Positions 1 through 12,826 are shown, counted from the first letter of the stretch. The stretch is 64,000 nucleotides of DNA from Macrotrachela quadricornifera (GCA_022393335.1 JAJEKB010021741.1:777562-841561); one strand, 5' to 3'. Notes: generated by a model from the letters alone, not told the origin. Numbers and translations are program-made.

Positions 1-1179
1 TAATAGCTTATTACTGCGATGATATTGCATTTTTAGGGTATTTTTCGGTGAATCTCGTAATTTTCTTCAGGAACGCCAGAAAAAACAGAATTTCCAGTTT
101 CGCCTTGAAACTTTACACAGAGACAAGTCCTAGTGAGAATAGTTTATTGCGAAAATTTCAAATTTTTTCGTTCATCTTATCTTAAAATATAGGTAACGCT
201 CGTCAGAGGTGACTCGCTTAGCCCTCGACTGAATTCATTCTATCTATTTCGAGAATTATTGATAGATAAATGGTCAAGAAATATAATGTTATAGCTAGTT
301 CAGTTTGAACGAATCTTCCACATTTCATGATTTCTAAAACCAAAACTATCAATCTTAAATTCTAAAAATATCACTCACTCATGTTTTTCTCATCATAGAT
401 AACATTTTTTGACTTTTATGGTGCATTGATAGAGTACTGACATGAATCGCCTGGACTATAGTTCAACCGCAGTTCATAATGAAAAACTGAGACAAAACGT
501 AACGTTTCCATTGATTTCAACCAAGTTACTTTAGCCTGACCTTGCACCCTGAGCAAACACATATACAAAGTTATGTTTTTCATATGACTGCCTTCTCAGT
601 CAAGAAAACAGGAATAAAACATTTCGCTCCAACTTTTCACTAAGATTTTCGGTAGCATTCGTCCGTTACGATCTCGTGATACAAGAAAAAACGGATGATC
701 TTCGTAACTAAGCGAAAAAGAATTCGAATGGCAACAAGCAAGTAACAGCACATTAGGATTCAGAAGTCCTTTAATGAATAGGTGCTTCTTAAGTCAAATG
801 TCTAATAAAGAATTATTTTACTTCAAGAATCGAATTATTCGCCATTTTCTCAAAATGCCTCAATTGTCACTTATTGTACTTACGATAAAGCTCTTAAATC
901 AACGTCTAGTCGTTTGCATATATAATACCACTATATCAGCCGATATTTGTTCAGCTTTGAAGTTAGTGGATGCATCTCGTTTATATTCGTCTCAATAAGC
1001 TACTGGGCATTTGTGAATACACTAGTTAAGAAAAAACTAAAAAAGAACTATTTAAGAATTGCTACGATAGAGTACAACACATGTTAGTCTACGAAAGACC
1101 TTCGTCTATTTTGGAATATAATTTTACGGTTGATATCTATGGAGATTCAACAACCGAACTTCAAAGAGTCATATCGTTT
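1..1179. other. Gene-free AT-rich stretch
   Basis: I see no convincing exon on either strand. The longest frame (about 774-998) has no recognisable motif and no splice context. No element ends could be defined before the inverted repeat that begins near 1180. Confidence 0.5.
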
Positions 1180-1639
1180 ATTACATGAAGAGTGGTCCAC
1201 ATATGCTGACTCGACTTTTATAATTAATTTTTCTGTGTTAAAACACGCACTTAAAAATTCGTCTCTATGATAGAAAGATGCAGTAAAACACGCTCTACAA
1301 AATGGTCCATGATTGATCTCCTCTAACTCTTATAGTAGGAATGTTATATGCTTAGAAATATACTTCGCAAAAAAGGAAAATTAACTGTGAACTCGATCTC
1401 AGTATTTTTGCTCGAATTCCTGTTCTTTAGGTCTCCTTGAACAATTTTTTTTAATAAGAGTGCCATAAAATTCTCTACAAAGCCATACTTCAATTTTAAT
1501 CTCAGAACTTCAATCAAGAAAGTTAAACAAATAATATGATAGACGAAAAAAATGAAAACTCTTTACATTTTGTATTCTTGTGACTGGAACGTTTTCTCTT
1601 CCTACTATTTCCGTGAAAAGCTTAGTAAACCCAGATCGA

Positions 1640-1985
1640 AGATTCCGGCCTCCGGAAACGGTCAGGAACCGGCCGGAAACGGCGTCTTTCCGGGAGCAAT
1701 CCGGCCATTTCCGCACAAGGAAATCGCCGGAACCGGCCGGAAAAAACATGGACCAGGGAAGCAGTATTCCGGACCGGAAAGCAATCGTACCGAAAACGGT
1801 GTATTCCAAGCATTTCCGCATGCTGGAAAACAAACGGATCGATACCGTATCCTGCCGGAAAAAAACCAGGAACCCACAGGATACGTTCGTAAAACAACCC
1901 GGATCCCTCCGGAACCCCAGCGGAATTATCTCGTGAAAGTTCGGAAAATACCGGAAAAGACACCGTTTCCCGCAATAAAATTTAA
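1640..1985. repeat. GC-rich CCGGAA/TTCCGG degenerate array
   Basis: About 340 bp is built from degenerate CCGGAA, CCGGCCGG and TTCCGG words, in sharp contrast with the AT-rich surroundings. Long open frames on both strands here are a by-product of the repeat, not genes. It resembles the array at 4025-4262. Terminal inverted repeats like those of the hAT-type arrays elsewhere in the window were not found. Confidence 0.7.
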
Positions 1986-2099
1986 AAGACTTTCTCAAAA
2001 TAATGAATCCTCCACAATGAAAAAGACTATTTGGAGAAAGCCTCAATACATTTTAATAATGAATCTCAAAAATATCTGATCTAATCAATATGAATCATG

Positions 2100-2490
2100 A
2101 ATCCGTCGAAGGGAAAAGTCTCATTGAGACTTCATGATGTTTCATTGAGACCTCTCAATAATATGATCTAACGGGTAGTAATCATACCTACGATAGAAGG
2201 TGAAAATTCCCATTGATGCATCTCAATGATTCAAACTAATTAATATCATACCTACGATGGAAGGTAAAAGTCTCATTGATGCTTCTTGAGGATATAAATC
2301 AATAAATATCAAAGTTTTGATACGAAATAAAAGTCCCATTGAGGCTTCTCAATGATCTAAATCAATAAATATCAAATTCTTGATGCGAAATAAAAGTCTT
2401 ATTTAGCCTTTTCGATGATATGTTTCATTGACTCTTCACTATACCTCGTAAACGAGGTAAGAGTCTAATTGAGACGTCTCAAAGATCTAA
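2100..2490. repeat. Degenerate ~66-bp tandem repeat
   Basis: Several diverged units of roughly 66 bp share the words AAAAGTCTCATTGA, CTTCTCAATGATCTAAA and ATCAATAAATATCAAA. The two best-matched units lie at about 2265-2400. Copies decay toward both edges. No coding frame persists. Confidence 0.65.
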
Positions 2491-2749
2491 ACTAATGTGT
2501 AATGATCAAATCCTTCATCCTCATAAGAGTTAAAAGATTCATGGAGCCTATTCAATCCGGAACTCTACTAACAAAGCTTAGAATTTCAACGGCTAGGTTA
2601 GTCAAACTATTTTATAAATGGTGTATAATCCAGGGTGAAGCTAACCATAACGCTTAGGAAACCAAACCTTTTCTAAAATACATATCATACCGAAAATGTA
2701 TCGAAACCTACATTCTCAATATCTAACAGTCACTCCAAGATATACACCC

Positions 2750-3420
2750 AAACATTCAAAACAAAACACTCACTAGGTAATTGACCTAGACCCTCAATGA
2801 GACATCTCAATATTATGAAAGATCTTTATCAAAAATAGTTTATTTACCCTCATCTTATGCATACAAAATAATCTATCATTATACTTCGTTTTTTTCCTAA
2901 GTTCAAAAAAGACTGAAAATGATTTTTCGTTTCACTAAAATGAGTAAAAAAATCCTATCTGAAGTATTTTTCATACGAAAAAAAGTATTACCATGTGTAT
3001 GTGAAATACTTGAAACAGGCTCCTTTATATAGGCTGACATGTTCAAAACAAAACGGTGATTGGGTAGTCGACCTAAATCCTCAATGAGACATCTCAATAA
3101 TACAGAAGATTTATACGAGAAGATTTTGTTTATGTCTCAATCTTATGTATAAAAGATAATCTACTCCTACACTTCGCATTTTGGCTAAGTTCAAATGAGA
3201 CTCAAAATGATTTTGCATCTTACTAAAATCAATAAAAAAATTTCTACCTGAAGTATTTTTCATACGAGGAAAAGTATCGCAGTGTGTATGTGAATTATTT
3301 TGAATGGGCTCCCCTATATAGAGTGACATGTTCAAAATCAATTGTTGAATAAGTAGTTGAACTAAAGCCTCAATGAAACATTTGTAAAGTACAAAGGATC
3401 TTCTGGAGAAAACTTTTCTT
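2750..3420. repeat. ~288-bp tandem repeat, 2.3 copies
   Basis: Units start near 2750, 3037 and 3326, giving periods of about 287 and 289 bp. Shared landmarks are ACATGTTCAAAA, CAATGAGACATCTCAAT and CTGAAGTATTTTTCATACGA. The third copy is partial. Short minus-strand frames inside are not preserved between copies, so coding is unlikely. Confidence 0.8.
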
Positions 3421-4024
3421 GTTAATGTCAGTTGTAGGAGATAGTGTATTATCACACTCTTCATTTCGGTTATTTTGTAAGAGGAAGTCAGATTTTTTTT
3501 CAGTAGTCATCAACGTCTGAGATGTGGAAGTGACATGAATGTTTTTTACATCGATGAAAGCCTTCGTGGAGTCTCATAATTCGCCTCATTAGTTGTGCTA
3601 AAATTTAGGTAGTTTTTATGAGTCTTTCGGTAGATCATTGTGCGGCAGATAAAAAAATAGCTGTAAAGATGTTATGGTGGTGTAGTGAAATAATTAACAT
3701 AAATTTCCGTATCATGTACTGTTGTAAAATGGGTTGTTTTTATAACTTTCTAATTAAAAGAGATCCTAATGAATTTAAGTCACAAAATATTGATCAATTT
3801 ATAGTATATTTTCAATTTCTGATGTTATTTTTAGACATTGCTTTTTGGTCAAACTTTTTATAGCAATGAGTCGTAAGAAAATGCTAAAAAAAGAAACACA
3901 TTTTTAATAAGAGATCGATTCTTTAGTCAAAAGATTCTATGGTTTAACCCAGAGCTTGAGAGTCCTATTGTTAGCTCGGATCAGCCAGATATGGTTGTTA
4001 TATATATGAGTTTCATTTCCAAAT

Positions 4025-4262
4025 ATAGGAAACAGCCGGAACAATACGGAAAATTGTGACTATGGAACCGGACATATACGGCAAGTTCCGAAAATACGGA
4101 TTCGGGCGGAAAGTCGCCGGATTTTTTCCGTCAGCTTTCACCACCGTTTCCGGTGGGATATGGCAGGAAAATGAGCAGAAAATTCCGGCGAGTTCCGACC
4201 CGGAATACTGCTTCCCTGATCCGGTGAATTACGGCCGGATCCGGCCCGTATGCTTCGACCTA
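4025..4262. repeat. Second GC-rich CCGGAA array
   Basis: About 240 bp of degenerate CCGGA/TTCCG words, similar in composition to 1640-1985 and lying near the opposite arm of the same inverted repeat. The open frame across it is a repeat artefact. Confidence 0.65.
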
Positions 4263-4918
4263 AGAAAGTAAGAGCTGAGTTTGTGTTTGCCAGTTTTGAA
4301 TGTACTCTTTCTCGTGGTCTGTAGAAAGGTTATTTTAGAACAGACGGTGTGCTAGAAAATAAAGTTTCAAAAATCGAAGACGACTATTTCCGACAATATG
4401 CTCAAGTACGAAATAGAAAACGTTATAGATGCTTGAGATTGCAGTTAGGTAGAAAAGAGCAATCATTTCTGATCATACCAGAATAAACTCGATCGAAAAC
4501 TTTTGTTTTGGCGGAATTACAGAACTTTCGCTGGAAGCACCACCACACGAAAGAAGTTCACGGTTAATTTTTCTTGTTTCTGAAGCATATTTCTAAGCAT
4601 ATAACGTTCCTACTATACGAGTTAGAGGAGATCAATCATGGACCATTTTGTAGAGCGTGTTTTACTGCATCTTTCTATCATAGAGATGAATTTTCAAGTG
4701 CACGTTTTAACACAGAAAAATTAAATATAAAAATCGAGTCAGCATATCTGGGCCACCCTTTATTTTTGTATAAATCTCACTCAAAGATTCAACATATAGT
4801 AATCAACAAAGAAAACTGTTTATATTAGAATTAATATCAAAAATAGATTCACGACCTTCGAATATCTGTCTGTCAAGCTTACAACAACAAGCAGTTTTAT
4901 AAAGAAAGCTAAGAAATA

Positions 4919-5321
4919 CACTATGAAAAATCGACGCCGAATAATAAACCCTTCAAAAGGATTTATTAATTTCATAAACGATTTCATATGCTTGTTTTTC
5001 GTTTATTGTTTTCATAAACCCTTTAATGTACCCTTAAAAAGTTGATTAATTTCATAAACCATTTTGAAACCGTAGAATAAAACACACTGTCGAAAGCGTT
5101 TATGAAATTAATCAACTTTTTAAGGGTATATTAGCAGTTATATACCCTAAGTGGTATATGAAAGTGCAACGTATAACATACTCTTTCGATGGTTTACGTG
5201 CTGAAAGGGTATATTAAAGGGTTTATGAAAATAATAAACGAAAAACAAGTATATGAAATCGTTTATGAAATTAATAAATCCTTTTGAAGGGTTTATTATT
5301 CGGCGCCGGTTTTTTACAGTG
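4919..5321. mobile_element. Tc1/mariner-type MITE with long TIRs
   Basis: A 403-bp palindromic element. Its first ~110 bp match the reverse complement of its last ~110 bp almost perfectly. The ends read CACTATGAAAAATCG and, from the other side, CACTGTAAAAAACCG. A TA dinucleotide flanks each end (4917-4918 and 5322-5323), as expected for the Tc1/mariner superfamily. A second hairpin sits inside at about 5033-5131, with arms containing AAAAAGTTGATTAATTTCAT and its complement. There is no transposase, so it is non-autonomous. Confidence 0.85.
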
Positions 5322-8300
5322 TAGATCGCAAACATTTTTACTGACTTCGAATTCGTGTTTTCCGTGCTCGATAACGAACAGTCAAGTTTTATTAGAAACG
5401 ATGATTAACTAATTTATCATTATTTAATACCTATTAATATTAAAAAACTAACTCTAGATTTCGATTCCTCATCGTCAATTGGCTTTGGTGGAGTTTTACT
5501 GGAGATAGTTTATATTATTTACTATTAATTAATTGGCAACCCAAAACAGTTTTCACTTATTGATCTTCGGCCATCTTGGATCAAACTTCTTAGGAGAAAA
5601 ATTAAACTAATTACTAATTGTTTAGTAACTTATTACTGACGACAAATTTGACTTCAGATGCGAACTCTTTACGTTCCATTACCCTTCATATAGTTTTCAA
5701 CTAGAATATTACAATCTTTTAATATTAATCTAACTAACAACGTTTTCAGATTGACTTGGATACAGAATGATGCAAAGAAGTCTTAGCGGAGAGCATACCT
5801 GTATAATTACAAATTTATTTTATATTATATGATCCCGTCTCCAATCCACGAGAGAAATCGTTATTTCGTAAAAAACGTCTTATTTTAGTAAAAAAAATTA
5901 TTTAAAAAAATTCAAAAATTAATGGTATCATTCTGTTCTCCGATTTCGAAAACCTTTGTTGAAGTATTAAGATTCGATTTTTGCAAAGTTGAGATTTCTT
6001 GTTGGTTTCTCTAAGAACATGTTTTGATAATCTTTGAACTGACACAAACAAACAACGTATTTCACTTGTTTTCGTATCAATCTCTCTTCAGTCGACGAAG
6101 TAGTAGATTTCAGAACTTTTGAAACCTAATTCCACCAATTGATTCCTCGCCCTTAAAAGCACGTTGGTCAAGTTTTATAAAAAAATCAGTTTTTTGGGGT
6201 AAAACAAATTTTTTTACAAAATCGTGAAAAAAGTAATGGTACCGTTCAATTCCGCGACCCCAAAAACCTTTTAAGTACGTTTTCAGAAACTGTACGTTGC
6301 AATATTATTGATATAATCGTTGCTGTTTTTTGATTGGTTAGGACAGGTAGATAAACAAACTTTAAAGAACTTTACGGCTGTATAACCCTTTCGTTTAGAA
6401 AACGGAATAAATTGAGCGACAGATATTAGATAAATAATAATGAACGATATATTTATATGGTAAATTGAGGAATGGTTTAATTTATGCAATCGTTTTTCGT
6501 GAAGTACAATTCTTTAATATATATTTTAGCTCATTCACCGGTTTTATTTTAGCTTAATGTTTAAATCTAAGATTTTTCACGGCAAATCTGAAATATTAAA
6601 AGAACTGAATTCGATATTTGTTAGTTGGGCATTCAATACTACTCATAAAAGTAAACTACGAGGAAGATAATAATATTGAGAAACACAGATAGCACAACCT
6701 AAAGCACAAATACAGGCGATTTAAGTATTCGACCCCGATTACCTTTGGTCAAACCGTATAAGAAAAATTTTTCCTCAAAAAAACCCATTCTTTGTGTAAA
6801 AAAATCAACCTCAAAAAGATTTTAAAAAACTGACATCACCAATCGATTCTCCGACCCCAAAAACCTACGTATCGAATTTTTTCTTAGAACTATTAGTGAG
6901 TTTTCATTAGTATAGCGAATACTCAATTCTGATTGACTTGATGGGACAGACAAACTTTAAGCATTTTAGCCTGCGTATTTAAACACTCTATAACCCTTTC
7001 TTTCAGAAAAGGGAATAAATTTAATATAGTCATCTGAGACAGTGATGGAAAGTTTTAGATCATATTTTTTCAAATTATTTGGTTTTGTGGAATTTTACAT
7101 TGGAAAATAATGACACAGATTATGAAAAATATTTTGATAGCACATAAGATAAAGATACTTTCAAGAATTGTATGTAAGAAAATCAGTTTTCGAGTTGTAT
7201 TTTCTATTTCTGGATTGGATCGATGATTTCGTCAATCAATTTCCACCTGTAGAGATATGTAATTAACAGATTTCATACTTTATTCAACTTACATTATCGA
7301 AACTTGTTTCTAGAGGTTGCACTCAAATGGAACTCATTATGAGAATATTCATTAGCTGGTAAAGATAAAGTTGAAAAATCTATGATTGCTGAGGAATAAA
7401 TCATAGAAAGTGGGAAGCGGCTGATTATTTGTCTATACTTATAAATATTCGAAATTAAGATAGTACTAAAATACCAGACTTAATGGTCATTGTTACTAGA
7501 TTCAACAAGAGTAATGAAAATTGAGCATTAATACTTTGTATGATACCATAGACTACAAGAGAAAACTGTGAATAGTAGAATGTGTTGTGTGATCGACAGA
7601 ATCATGATCGTAATACTACTGTTCAATATACCAATTATTTATTCAGTAATATGAAGCTTTCCATTTCAATCGTCAAAAAATCTAAAATCTCATATCCGAT
7701 TTATAACAAACAATGCACACATGTTAACTGAATACTTTTTATATCAATGTAAACTTGAAGAAGAAAAGTGAGGAAAGCGTATAGTTCAGTATTTTACTCA
7801 TCGATTTTACCAACTAATTGTCATTTTCATTCTCACACTATAAAAATAATTATAATTCAAAATATTTCCACCAATATACTATGCGTAAATATTAAATTTT
7901 AGATGTCATCTTATACTGTATTTGACTGTTTTCAATGGAATATATCGTATATATGAGGGTGAGGGTCAAGATTGTAGGACCAATATGTAAAACTTTACTG
8001 CAAGTGAATCAAGTTCAAGACCGATGACAGCAACTACCGAGATTTTTTTAAAGATTTTTCAATAAAATCCTTCTATATATTTTGTTATCATATGGAAGAA
8101 TGACACTGAAGATGAGGACAAAAGTGATAGGTAAGGCGATCTTCCAACTGAGGATGCTGGCAAAAATGATACTCAAGGTAATGATCTACCAGCTGGTGGT
8201 TCGAGTTGAACCTTGTGAAATTTGACTCTTTTTTTGGCACAGCTGAAGTATATTATATACTATCAATGAATAAATCAAGCCAAATTTACTGTCTTAAGGA

Positions 8301-9905
8301 TACCCCCTTTTTGACCATTTTTAGATCTCGAAGGTAGTAAGACCTATGGGACTGAAATTTTTACCACAGATAGAGCACATTAAATAACGAGACATGTATT
8401 CGAGAAAAAATTTTTACAGGAAGTCTTTATAGGGTTTTCTGGAAGACTTTGAGTTTCCACAGAGTCTTATCTTATAAGTGTACGATCCCATCAGACTTTG
8501 TCTGATTGGGCTGAAAATTTTGTGCAAATACCTACGACTATATCTCAGAAGTAACTTTTAACTGTTTCAAAAATTTCATTTTCTTTTTTGTTAAATAAAA
8601 AATGTCGAAAGATATATTCCAAAAGCACTGTTCTAAAACTTGTGAACCTTATAAATCCGGACGCAGAAGTTAAAAATGGAAATAGCCGATTTTAGCTCTG
8701 GAAAATAGTTTCAGACATCTATAGTAAAAATTCCAGCCCGACCTGATAAAGTTAGAGGATGATTGTCCATAGCACAGTTGAAGACTACGTATGAAAAACT
8801 CAAAATAAATTTAAAAAGTCAAAAGTTGTTGTTTTAGCGCATCAGCTAGTTCAAAAATTCATTTAATTTATGTATAATCAAAAATAGACTTTTTTTTAAA
8901 TTTCCAACTTCCTATTTATTTAATCTCTACAAATACCCAACGTGTTCAATCCATAGTTGTTTTATCTAACCGTTTTGTCGCGGTCTACAGCCTGTCTTGG
9001 ATTGGCCAGATCTATAAAATTAGACCTGTTTGGATCTCTGGTGCATAATAATGCTTAAATAGGTATGAGCCATTGATTCGTAGAGCTATTAAAAATAAGC
9101 GTTGGTAAAAATGAGTAGGTACGAAACCTTTTGTTAGGATATACGAAAAAATCCAATAGAAAATGCTGTCTACCGAACTTTTTCGGACAACTACTTTTAT
9201 GGAATTTCGTAGAGAAAACTATCTGGAGATCCTTTTGCTCGACTTGTGGAAAGCGTTTCGTATGGAATCTTTAGTATAAATCTTTGTTTTGCATGTGTCT
9301 GTGGATATGGTTTTATGCGAAACATTTCTTTGTATGTATTTTGTTTTCTGTCGATTAAAAGAGTTTTCAGATTTTTAAATTTCATCTTGAAAGTTTTATT
9401 CATATTTTTAATTATTTTACATATATTTAAGTCATATAGTGTGACTTTTTCACTAAATAATAATACGCAAAACTCTTGACGACATTGAGATATTCTGTTT
9501 GTGGTCAGGCTTGCAATATAATATTACTTGGACATAACTCGTATTTGAGGAAAAACTGACATTATAATATGTTTTTCTCATATTGAGAATGAGAATGAAT
9601 AGAAGTCTGAATCATCAATACATGTACGTGACAGAAGAGATTATGAGAGAAATATAAGAAGTATAGGTTGCCTAGTTATTTTTATTAAGTTTGAGAAATC
9701 ATAGACATAGAGTTGATCGACAGGGAGCGAAACAAACAGAAAAAAAAGGCCTTGGTCGATGACGAAATTATGATAATATAAAATGAATCTATTAAAAAAC
9801 TATAATGATACTTGAAGACATATGCCCATAAACAGATATAGACGAACTATTGTAACATCACATTGATTATGGAACATCTGATCGATAAAATAACAAGTGC
9901 AACGT
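5322..9905. other. Long gene-free stretch with decayed repeats
   Basis: No intact exon was recognised in about 4.6 kb. It contains the diverged duplication annotated separately. Near 8270-8770, motifs resembling GGGACTGAAATTTTTACC recur, and a related word appears near 46135, suggesting old dispersed repeats. A short acidic reading frame around 8098-8210 carries stop codons and is at most a relic. Confidence 0.5.
6169..7022. repeat. Diverged duplication around a GACCCCAAAAACC motif
   Basis: The segment about 6169-6415 is repeated with heavy divergence at about 6742-7022. Both contain TTGGTCAA, an A-rich block, GACCCCAAAAACCT, GACAAACTTTAA and TATAACCCTTTC followed by GAATAAATT. A more decayed relative lies near 5840-5960. 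I see no coding frame and cannot name the element. Confidence 0.5.
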
Positions 9906-10464
9906 TCACTCGCCTTGGCCATCAACAACTTGATGCTTCACCTTGCCTTGCATAGCCTTCAGATCAGCTAGAAGGTCTTGTGACGTTTCTTCACCGCTTT
10001 TAGCACGTTCTTCAAACGTCTTTTGATGTTTTGCCAGCCATTCAGCTTCCTTACCGGCTGCGGGAATCATAATGCCATCCTCGGCAAAATTTTCCGGATC
10101 TATCTCGTCGAGACCAATGATGTGACAACGTTCACCCACAACTGTCATCCATGCGTCATTAATTTGAGTAATTATCGACTCTTTTACGTCTGCTGATCGG
10201 CCAGCTCGAATGTGACCAACGATTCGTGGTTTATGTCGAAGCTTGTTGTTCACAAACTCGACCTTTTTAGAGAGAAAAAAGGAAATGAAGCATTTAATCC
10301 GTGCACTAACTTACATTATCATCGGTTGTGCGAAATACAACATTGACAAAGGTAGGCACAGCACCAGTCATAGTGCAGTGAATGCGTGTGATCTCCTTAC
10401 AGATCTCCTCCTTTTGCTTGATGTCAAGCAACGCTGATGGATGTTCGATAATGTATAGAGGCAT
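9906..10464 (-). CDS. Tautomerase superfamily protein (cis-CaaD-like), 2 exons
   Basis: Exon 1 is 10464-10315 and exon 2 is 10262-9906, joined across a 52-bp GT-AG intron, giving 168 aa. The start was chosen because it places proline directly after the initiator Met (MPLYIIEHPSALLD). A catalytic N-terminal Pro is the hallmark of the 4-oxalocrotonate tautomerase / MIF superfamily. Counting from that Pro, His28 and a pair of arginines three apart (IRAGR, Arg68 and Arg71) match the layout of cis-3-chloroacrylic acid dehalogenase-like proteins. The acidic partner residue could not be assigned by eye. Such proteins use the amino-terminal Pro as base or acid in keto-enol chemistry; the substrate here is unknown. 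The gene looks richer in G+C than its surroundings. Its family is mainly fungal and bacterial, so horizontal acquisition followed by intron gain is plausible. Confidence 0.85.
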
Positions 10465-12588
10465 GTTAAAATGCTACCAAACTGGCGATGGACCGATTAA
10501 AGAATGAAGTCATTGTTGTCTTATCTCTGTATATTTTTATCTTTCTCTATTTCTTTCTGTCACATGCTCATTCTTATCTATGCGCGCAAGCATGTTATTT
10601 AAAATATGACTTCAAAAGTTTGATCAGAGATGCAGCCTTCCTGCAGCACACAGGAACAAGTGGGAAATTTTCCCAACATTAGAAAACGTATGAATCAGAC
10701 TATTATTTTGAGAAATTCTATCTTTTCGTTTATTCACCAGTTTTTATTCAATAAGACGGAATTACAACAGATGGGTATTATTACTCTCCATTTTGTGCAG
10801 TCATGGAGATAATCTGATGGATATAGTATTTTTCCTAGTTCTTATCTTCTCAAATGACTAATGATCAAATCAATGAAGTCTTATCTATTTCCATGGGTGG
10901 TACTGTTCACATATATTGTGAAAGAGCGAGTGGTTATTCTACGCCTTTGAGTGATTGATGTAAGCATTTAATGATTGATATAAAAGGTATTCCGATTTAT
11001 CGATAGGCGGCATACTGATAAGAATCACTTGTTTACTGTAACTGTAGTGTCTCTTCTCGTCGCTCCTTTTCAATATAAGAATTAAAATTACCTAAAACTT
11101 TTGTCACCACTGCTAACGCTGTCTACTTTTTCGTCTGAAAAGATTTGATCAATATTACTCCGTAATTCAGCATAATCATTGAGCGATGTTTGTAATTTGT
11201 CAATTGATTTATAATTATGCTTGCCAACGATAACGATCAACAGATTAAAAATGAAGCAATATGTTTACAACCATTGATTAAATGTTAAGAACAATGATAA
11301 GTGTACACACGAAATCTAGTAATTGTAAATCTTCGAACTAAAGCATAATGATTATATTTCATATTCAGTTACCAGGAAGTAGGTTTTCCTTACTTCTATA
11401 GATTTATCATGACTCTTTCAAAAATCTTCGTCATCATCTTTGTAACAATCATTATCTTCTACAGAAATTCTTTATTATTGCTTGAGTTCACTGATATTTC
11501 CTAATGTTGTTTGACTGTGTATGTGTTCCCTCTCTAATAATACATAGAATAGTATTGAATCTTGTTAGACTGTACAATGCATGCGTATTTCTGAGCTCAC
11601 AAATCGAACACTGAAATCATTTCGGATCCAACAAGTCTTTAATTAAATCATTGACTATCTGCAACATTTCGTTGTACTTCTTACCATACAAATATTTTCC
11701 CATGGTGCTGAATCCGGTTCTAATAATAGACGATAGCTGTGTAGTAGTAATTTATTTTTTTATATTTATATCGACAAAAGATCAATTGCAAAGAGGCGAA
11801 AGTTGAGGATAACAGATTGATTTGCGGTATCAATACGAAGATTAGTCTGTTTTTCGTTTAACTCCTTCACCCTTTTGGTATATACCTACTATTGTTGAGA
11901 ATGAGGAACGGTATATAGGATGTTTATAAATCTGGCGAGAAAGTTACTTATTTTGTTCATATTATCGGTTAGTTGATGGAATTTAGTGACATCTCTTTAA
12001 CAATAGTGACTCAGTAAAAATTACAATTTATGCTTTTTCGTTCTTTGGGTTTTTTTTTCCCAGTTCAAATTCCATTCTATTATATATAATACAGTGCTGT
12101 GTTTCATTTAAATGTTAAGAAAGTTTTAAAATAGTTGAAACAGATTCGTAAAGCTACTACTCATAAAGTAAGTTGCACTAGCTTGGTATTAAATTCTTTC
12201 CGAAATTATTTATAAATAAGATGATCGTATGTCAGTTAAACAGGAAATTTAAATATAACAGACGTCATGCTACGACATTATTTAAACGTATTCTTTGCAA
12301 CATCTGTATAAAAAATCATTATCTGTTTTTGAGGATAAAGTGATTTTTTTTGTCAAGAGCAGATTGTATAGATACATGAGTCTTCTATTTATAAACTAAA
12401 TGCGGAGCTTTCTCCTCTTTGTGTCAAACATACTCTCCAATTATGTCGCAAAAACATAAACAAAAAAGAAAAGAACCAAGCCATAAAACTCGAAAATAAT
12501 TTCATACTAATGAAAATCTCATTATATCTGTAGAGTTTTTTTACTCCCCAAATCTGACAGAGTGCAGATTCATATTGATACCTATAGT
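10465..12588. other. Intergenic, no gene recognised
   Basis: Frames near 10488-10812 directly upstream of the tautomerase have no recognisable product. The rest is AT-rich and shows no clear exon, element end or tandem array. Confidence 0.45.
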
Positions 12589-12596
12589 AAAAATAC

Positions 12597-12818
12597 TAGA
12601 GACCTGCGGGACAGTCCCGAATCCCGAAAAATCCCGTTTGTCCCGTCCCGCGGGACATTCGGGATTGTCCCTCAAATTTTTCGGGACAGGACAAACGGGA
12701 TCGGGACTATTTAAAAAATTTCGGGACGGGACATTCGGGATCGGGACTATTCAAAAAAATATTTCGGGACGGGACATTCGGGACGGGACAATAAAAAAGT
12801 TTGTCCCGCAGGACTCTA
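12597..12818. mobile_element. hAT-type MITE filled with CGGGAC arrays
   Basis: A 222-bp element with terminal inverted repeats TAGAGACCTGCGGGAC and, read inward from the right end, TAGAGTCCTGCGGGAC (one mismatch). It is flanked by AAAAATAC (12589-12596) and GAAAATAC (12819-12826), an 8-bp target duplication with one mismatch. The 8-bp duplication and TIR style fit the hAT superfamily. The interior is almost wholly degenerate CGGGAC/GTCCCG words. The 119-aa frame across it is an artefact of the repeat. Confidence 0.85.
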
Positions 12819-12826
12819 GAAAATAC

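Larger units (their letters stand above)
1180..4765. mobile_element. Large inverted-repeat (foldback-like) region
   Basis: The stretch about 1180-1410 reappears, reverse-complemented and diverged, at about 4545-4765. The clearest shared blocks run from the left-arm words near 1193 (ATATGCTGACTCGA) through 1366 (GCTTAGAAATAT) to 1410 (TTAACTGTGAAC). No target-site duplication or sharp outer ends could be defined. It may therefore be one old foldback transposon or two copies of a family in opposite orientation. The interior holds two GC-rich arrays and two tandem repeats and no intact gene. Confidence 0.6.

Noticed and set aside
1510..2079. Overlapping open frames up to 178 aa on both strands
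   Set aside because: They lie across a GC-rich CCGGAA array. Open frames in several phases on both strands follow from repeat composition, and no domain or splice context supports them.
8098..8215. Acidic repeat-like peptide frame (NDTEDEDKSD, GKNDTQGND)
   Set aside because: Interrupted by stops and without exon context. Too short to call.
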